64,000 bases of DNA from Novosphingobium sp. UBA6272 (lineage in GTDB: Bacteria > Pseudomonadota > Alphaproteobacteria > Sphingomonadales > Sphingomonadaceae), in the NCBI RefSeq assembly GCF_002440635.1, contig NZ_DJUW01000003.1, positions 1 through 64,000 on the forward strand, written 5' to 3'. The position numbers and the translations under genes were made by a program. Positions within the stretch are counted from its first letter, which is position 1. Every line of letters starts with the position of its first letter. The notes beneath the pieces are model-generated. The model did no database searches and was not told the origin of the DNA. It saw only the letters and a list, made by a program, of their open reading frames with translations. Positions 61,501 to 64,000 of this stretch are shown here, in pieces.

Positions 61501-62913
61501 GACCACACGATCGGATCGATCACCTACAACCCGACCGGGCAGATCACTGGGCAGACGCGCAGCAATGACAGCTATGCCTGGAGCGCGCATTACAACGTCA
61601 ACCGCGATTACACGGTCAACGGGCTCAACCAGATGACCGTGGCCGGGGCGACCGGGCTCGGCTATGACGGACGCGGTAACCTGATCACCTCGGGCAGCAG
61701 TGCCTATGGCTATGACAAACTCAACCGGATGATATCCGCGCCGGGCATCACCATGGGCTATGATCAGCTGGGGAGGATGAGCAAGTACAATTCCAGTGGC
61801 GGCAATTTGCGCTTTGCCTATGCAGGCTCGGCGCTGATCCAGGAAACCGATGGTCCAAGCGGCGCGGTGCTGCGGCGCTATGTCCCCGGGCCGGGCACGG
61901 ACGAACCGGTGGTGTGGTACGAAAGCGCCACCACCGCCGACCGCCGCTGGCTCCACGCGGATGAACGTGGTAGCGTTATCGCCGTCTCGGACGGATCGGG
62001 TGCGATGCTCAGCGTCAACCGTTATGACGAATACGGCATCCCGCAAAGCGGCGGGGCAGGGCGGTTCCGCTATACCGGCCAGGCCTGGCTGTCCGAACTC
62101 GGCATGTATTACTACAAGGCGCGGATGTACTCCCCCTCCCTCGGCCGGTTCATGCAGACCGACCCGATCGGGTATGGGGATGGGATGAACCTGTATAACT
62201 ACGTTGGGTCGGATCCGGTTAATGCGACCGATCCGAGCGGGATGACCACTTGCTCACAGACGATCACATATCATCAGCATATGTGGCTTTCAAACGGCAC
62301 TGTGGTTCCTGGGCAAATCCACATATTGAACTCGTCGATTGAATGCTCAAGTTCAGGCGGAGGTTCAAATGCAGCTGAAATGAGGCGGATGGCTTGGGCA
62401 GAATCGCGGGGAGGTGCGGGAGGAAGTGGAGGCCGTAGTCGAACAACCAATTCAACTAGCGATCCTTGCTCTGATAGTGCGCCGAACCTGAAGATCGATG
62501 CCGAGCTATTTCTTATACCCGCATCCCCATTTGGGCAAATAAGCGGCACCTTGACAAACCCTGCGACTGGACAGCAATGGAGTTTCTCTTCGAGAAATGG
62601 CTATACCATTGGAACATTTACTGGAAACTATCAGCTCAATGGCACGATAAGCGGAGGGCCCAACGCTTTGCAGGGTGGTTTGGATATTTCTGTCGCTTCA
62701 GTTGGCGCATTTGGAAGGAGTTGGGGGAGGACTTCAATAACCAGCAACCGAGGTCGATCGTTAGGTAGTGGCGAGCTCTCACCAGGTGCTTCTGGCGGAC
62801 CACTACGTGGTCTGAAATCTTGGCGGCTAAATCCCTTAGCCTTGGGCGGTGTTTCATTTGACCCAATAAACGTAACCCTAACAAATTCTGGCATTTGTGG
62901 TAATAAAAAATGA
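58591..62913 (+). CDS. Secreted RHS/YD-repeat protein with a variable C-terminal domain
   Basis: 1440 residues. A signal peptide (RALLCLSTVLATGIALPAFA) is followed by about 20 YD repeats (e.g. YDNLGRLTAYTPSGEA, YDNAGNVTQIRENGA), a shell-forming region. The RHS core (RYTGQAWLSELGMYYYKARM, SLGRFMQTDPIGYGDGMNLY, ending DPSG) lies at ~1155-1215. The last ~225 residues are unlike the rest, AT-richer and Ser/Gly-rich (AEMRRMAWAESRGGAGGSGG, then GLDISVASVGAFGRSWGRTS), as in polymorphic toxin tips. Cleavage after the core would release the tip. Toxin activity is not identifiable. Confidence 0.92.
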   Translation: MTGTLSRARAVRRALLCLSTVLATGIALPAFAQSADPPVREAVDERGVNLATGAVTVPRHTLTVGSGNSALSAGVDVRTYSQVHTWKLAIKSNGASQVLVIVGKRSLAFNISGSTYTNVQQTGETLSGSGTTYTFTDRDGSIIQFDRSQVDPIADDINYGTKGYLALGNSITYANGEIISLKYKYYSGDAMLGWTSFVRLQGLSSSNGYVAKFKYETQAANSAGFRNITGLQMVNTAVDYCNPAEDTCTGLTQAWPEVTLATAGVWVGNGYDYAVTATDNMNRTTTYKYPQAKTNKFGSLRLPGQTSDNYIVTYGTDGRVSGVTIDGLTWQYAWSYAAPNMTTTITKPGGAQVVYVTDTTKQRVTSVKDELNRTTLYGSDSAARINSITYPEGNNLVVTYDARGNVIQQTWNPKPGTGEAAITVTANYDASCLVAVKCNKPNWTRDALNNQTDYVYDPVHGGVVTVTAPADSAGVRPQTRVTYSTRQAYFKNAAGSIGASGQSTYLPTAISQCLSGASCAGTANERKTTIDYGPQVAGTANNLFPVSQTVAAGDNSVSLTTSQTFDVLGNVKSIDGPLPGTQDRVTMHYDALGRQVGKVGPDPDGVAGAGQPPVAQRTTYNTAGQLTKVETGNVADQTDAAFAAFTPIAESVTTYDANGRPIRAENKVGGTTYAVVQQNYDAQGRPDCVAVRMDSAVWNSQTDACLPQTTGPDGPDRISKTAYNAADEVTGVTTALGTSAVATETTSYTANGQVQNVKDGEGNLTTYEYDGHDRLKKTRFPVVAQGANASSTTDYEELTYNANSAVTVKRLRDGSTIANSYDNLGRLTAYTPSGEAQQTLQYNLVGDLTLLQTVGGTGSVSRTVNAVGQLKSESQPFGSASYNYDAGGRMSRLTWADGFFVDYVYDNAGNVTQIRENGALSGLGLLASYEYDNLGQRTKVTRGNGTVTNYTFDPARRLASIEQNLAGTADDHTIGSITYNPTGQITGQTRSNDSYAWSAHYNVNRDYTVNGLNQMTVAGATGLGYDGRGNLITSGSSAYGYDKLNRMISAPGITMGYDQLGRMSKYNSSGGNLRFAYAGSALIQETDGPSGAVLRRYVPGPGTDEPVVWYESATTADRRWLHADERGSVIAVSDGSGAMLSVNRYDEYGIPQSGGAGRFRYTGQAWLSELGMYYYKARMYSPSLGRFMQTDPIGYGDGMNLYNYVGSDPVNATDPSGMTTCSQTITYHQHMWLSNGTVVPGQIHILNSSIECSSSGGGSNAAEMRRMAWAESRGGAGGSGGRSRTTNSTSDPCSDSAPNLKIDAELFLIPASPFGQISGTLTNPATGQQWSFSSRNGYTIGTFTGNYQLNGTISGGPNALQGGLDISVASVGAFGRSWGRTSITSNRGRSLGSGELSPGASGGPLRGLKSWRLNPLALGGVSFDPINVTLTNSGICGNKK

Positions 62914-63167
62914 AATTTGATGAAATCTATTCATTTTGGATTGCAGCCCTGATGACGGTCTATATAATAGGAGTCATGCTTGATTACGAAATATATTTAA
63001 ATTATTGGTTAATTATGTGTGTTAGCTTTCCGGTATTTGTACTATGCTTATTTAAGCATAAGGATATGTCTACTAGAATTATTTGCTTGGTGTTGATGTT
63101 TATGTGCGTTATTTTGTTTGCGTTCCCATTTATAAATAAGAAAACCAGCAATGCGGGGCTGAAGTGA
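62910..63167 (+). CDS. Small AT-rich membrane protein, candidate immunity protein
   Basis: 85 residues overlapping the RHS stop by 4 bases (ATGA). Three hydrophobic helices (WIAALMTVYIIGVMLDYEIY, LIMCVSFPVFVLCLF, IICLVLMFMCVILFAFPFIN) with short charged loops. AT-rich codon use matches the RHS tip rather than the chromosome. In RHS loci the gene directly after the toxin tip is commonly its immunity protein; this one would protect at the membrane. Confidence 0.62.
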   Translation: MKFDEIYSFWIAALMTVYIIGVMLDYEIYLNYWLIMCVSFPVFVLCLFKHKDMSTRIICLVLMFMCVILFAFPFINKKTSNAGLK

Positions 63168-63229
63168 CAGGAATTCCTGGCACAGTATACTAAATTGACG
63201 CACCGCCGCCACCATAGCACCAAACTCCG

Positions 63230-63295
63230 ATGGCAAGGCCAGCCCGGACTGCGCTTCCCGGCGTGGCGCATCATGTCACCCAGCGCGGGGACGGC
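63230..63295 (+). pseudogene. 5' fragment of a REP-associated tyrosine transposase (RAYT)
   Basis: MARPARTALPGVAHHVTQRG is the typical N-terminus of Y1 transposases linked to REP sequences, including the HVTQRG stretch. The similarity ends abruptly at a GGGGACGGCCCCCCC run, and the frame then shows no transposase features. bamD follows at 63378. It is a remnant that may once have acted on the REP-type repeats found in this window. Confidence 0.65.
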
Positions 63296-63377
63296 CCCCC
63301 CACACCCAAACCCCGTTGTGCACACCCCGTCCCCTTTCACTTGGCGTTCAGCTTGGCACTGGTTATAGGCCTGCACC

Positions 63378-64000
63378 ATGTTAGCCCGCTCCCCTGCCAA
63401 GCTCGCCCTTCTTGCCGTCGCTTCCACGGCCATGCTGTTCACTGCCGGGTGCGGCGGGCGTGGGGGGAAGCCGCGCGATACGGCCTTTGTCGCGCGCGAT
63501 GTGGAGACGCTCTACGGCGCGGCCAAGGACAAGCTGGATGGCGGCAATACCCTGATCGCCGCCGCGCTGTTTGACGAGGTTGAGCGCCAGCATCCTTATT
63601 CGCCGTGGGCCCGCCGCGCCCAGCTGATGAGCTCGTTCAGCTATTACGTCGCCAAGGATTACACCAAGTCGATCCAGTCGGCCCAGCGGTTCCTCTCGAT
63701 CCATCCGGGCAACCGCGACGCACCCTATGCCTATTACCTGATCGCGCTGTGCTATTACGAGCAGATCAGCGATGTGGACCGCGACCAGAAGATCACCCAG
63801 CAGGCGCTGACCGCGCTGAACGAGGTGATCCGCCGCTATCCCAACACCCGCTATGCCGCCGATGCCAAGATCAAGATCGACCTGGTGAACGATCATCTGG
63901 CCGGCAAGGAAATGCAGATCGGCCGGTTCTATGAGCGATCGGGCCGCTGGCTCGCCGCGTCCTATCGCTTCCGCAACGTGATCGACAAGTACGAGACCAC
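63378..64000 (+). CDS. bamD: Outer membrane assembly factor BamD (cut by window edge)
   Basis: 207 residues visible. The lipoprotein signal ends in the lipobox LFTAGC. TPR-like repeats follow (YGAAKDKLDGGNTLIAAALF, VERQHPYSPWARRAQLMSSF, SAQRFLSIHPGNRDAPYAYY, ALTALNEVIRRYPNTRYAAD). The conserved IALCYYEQISDVDRDQ and LAGKEMQIGRFYERSGRW match BamD (ComL). It joins BamA to insert outer-membrane proteins. Confidence 0.95.
   Translation, partial: MLARSPAKLALLAVASTAMLFTAGCGGRGGKPRDTAFVARDVETLYGAAKDKLDGGNTLIAAALFDEVERQHPYSPWARRAQLMSSFSYYVAKDYTKSIQSAQRFLSIHPGNRDAPYAYYLIALCYYEQISDVDRDQKITQQALTALNEVIRRYPNTRYAADAKIKIDLVNDHLAGKEMQIGRFYERSGRWLAASYRFRNVIDKYET

Noticed and set aside
58591..62230. Possible tandem repeat array in DNA of the RHS gene
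   Set aside because: The periodicity comes from degenerate protein YD repeats, not from a CRISPR or DNA satellite; no CRISPR array was seen anywhere in the window.

Overview
The window is a GC-rich chromosome segment that looks alphaproteobacterial, most likely from the order Sphingomonadales. This is inferred, not searched. It rests on gene order (aroA, cmk, rpsA; ffh, rpsP, rimM, trmD, rplS; rpsF, rpsR, rplI; fabD, fabG; lepA), a TIGR02300/FYDLN acidic protein, Ala/Glu-rich tails on S16 and L9, and the short palindromic repeats typical of these genomes. About 55 genes are listed. Both ends cut through genes: rpsA on the left and bamD on the right.

Region by region. 1-4.3 kb, mostly minus strand: rpsA, a small c-type cytochrome lipoprotein, cmk and aroA. 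4.4-12.4 kb: a zinc-ribbon acidic protein, tRNA-Ala(GGC), ffh, rpsP and rimM. The usual rimM-trmD link is broken here by an amidase-like gene and a vapBC toxin-antitoxin pair. trmD, rplS and a DUF418 membrane protein follow. 12.5-20.2 kb: an S9 peptidase, DUF1287, asd with a RES-like gene, a GFA protein, an alpha/beta hydrolase and AMP nucleosidase. 20.2-29.3 kb: the rpsF-rpsR-rplI operon, a membrane-anchored phosphoribosyltransferase-like protein, DUF808, a MurC-like ligase divergent from an LD-carboxypeptidase, fabD and fabG separated by a GxxExxY gene inside a 30-bp inverted repeat, and dnaN.

29.3-38.7 kb: two MDR-type oxidoreductases, a D-aminoacylase-like amidohydrolase, an AT-richer orphan gene, a ferredoxin-NADP reductase, and a polyhydroxyalkanoate depolymerase/synthase pair. 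38.8-47.6 kb: two tandem PAS-GGDEF-EAL-PilZ proteins followed by TadE/TadE/TadG pilus-assembly genes. 47.8-50.4 kb: lepA, a 60-bp direct repeat and DUF6481.

50.6-53.05 kb is an AT-richer island. It encodes two different class III nucleotide cyclases and a Pycsar-type transmembrane effector, and looks like an anti-phage cyclic-nucleotide signalling system with an unusual second cyclase. Beyond it lie a pseudogene broken by a palindromic repeat, a diguanylate cyclase, a bacterial lipoxygenase, a secreted RHS/YD-repeat protein with a variable C-terminal tip and a likely membrane immunity protein, a fragment of a REP-associated transposase, and bamD.

The strongest leads are the dual-cyclase Pycsar-like locus (50,773-53,048), the inverted-repeat GxxExxY cassette between fabD and fabG (26,712-27,183), the RHS toxin/immunity tail (62,230-63,167), the VapC that appears to have lost a catalytic Asp, and repeat insertions into coding sequence (in frame in aroA, disruptive at 53.7 kb).
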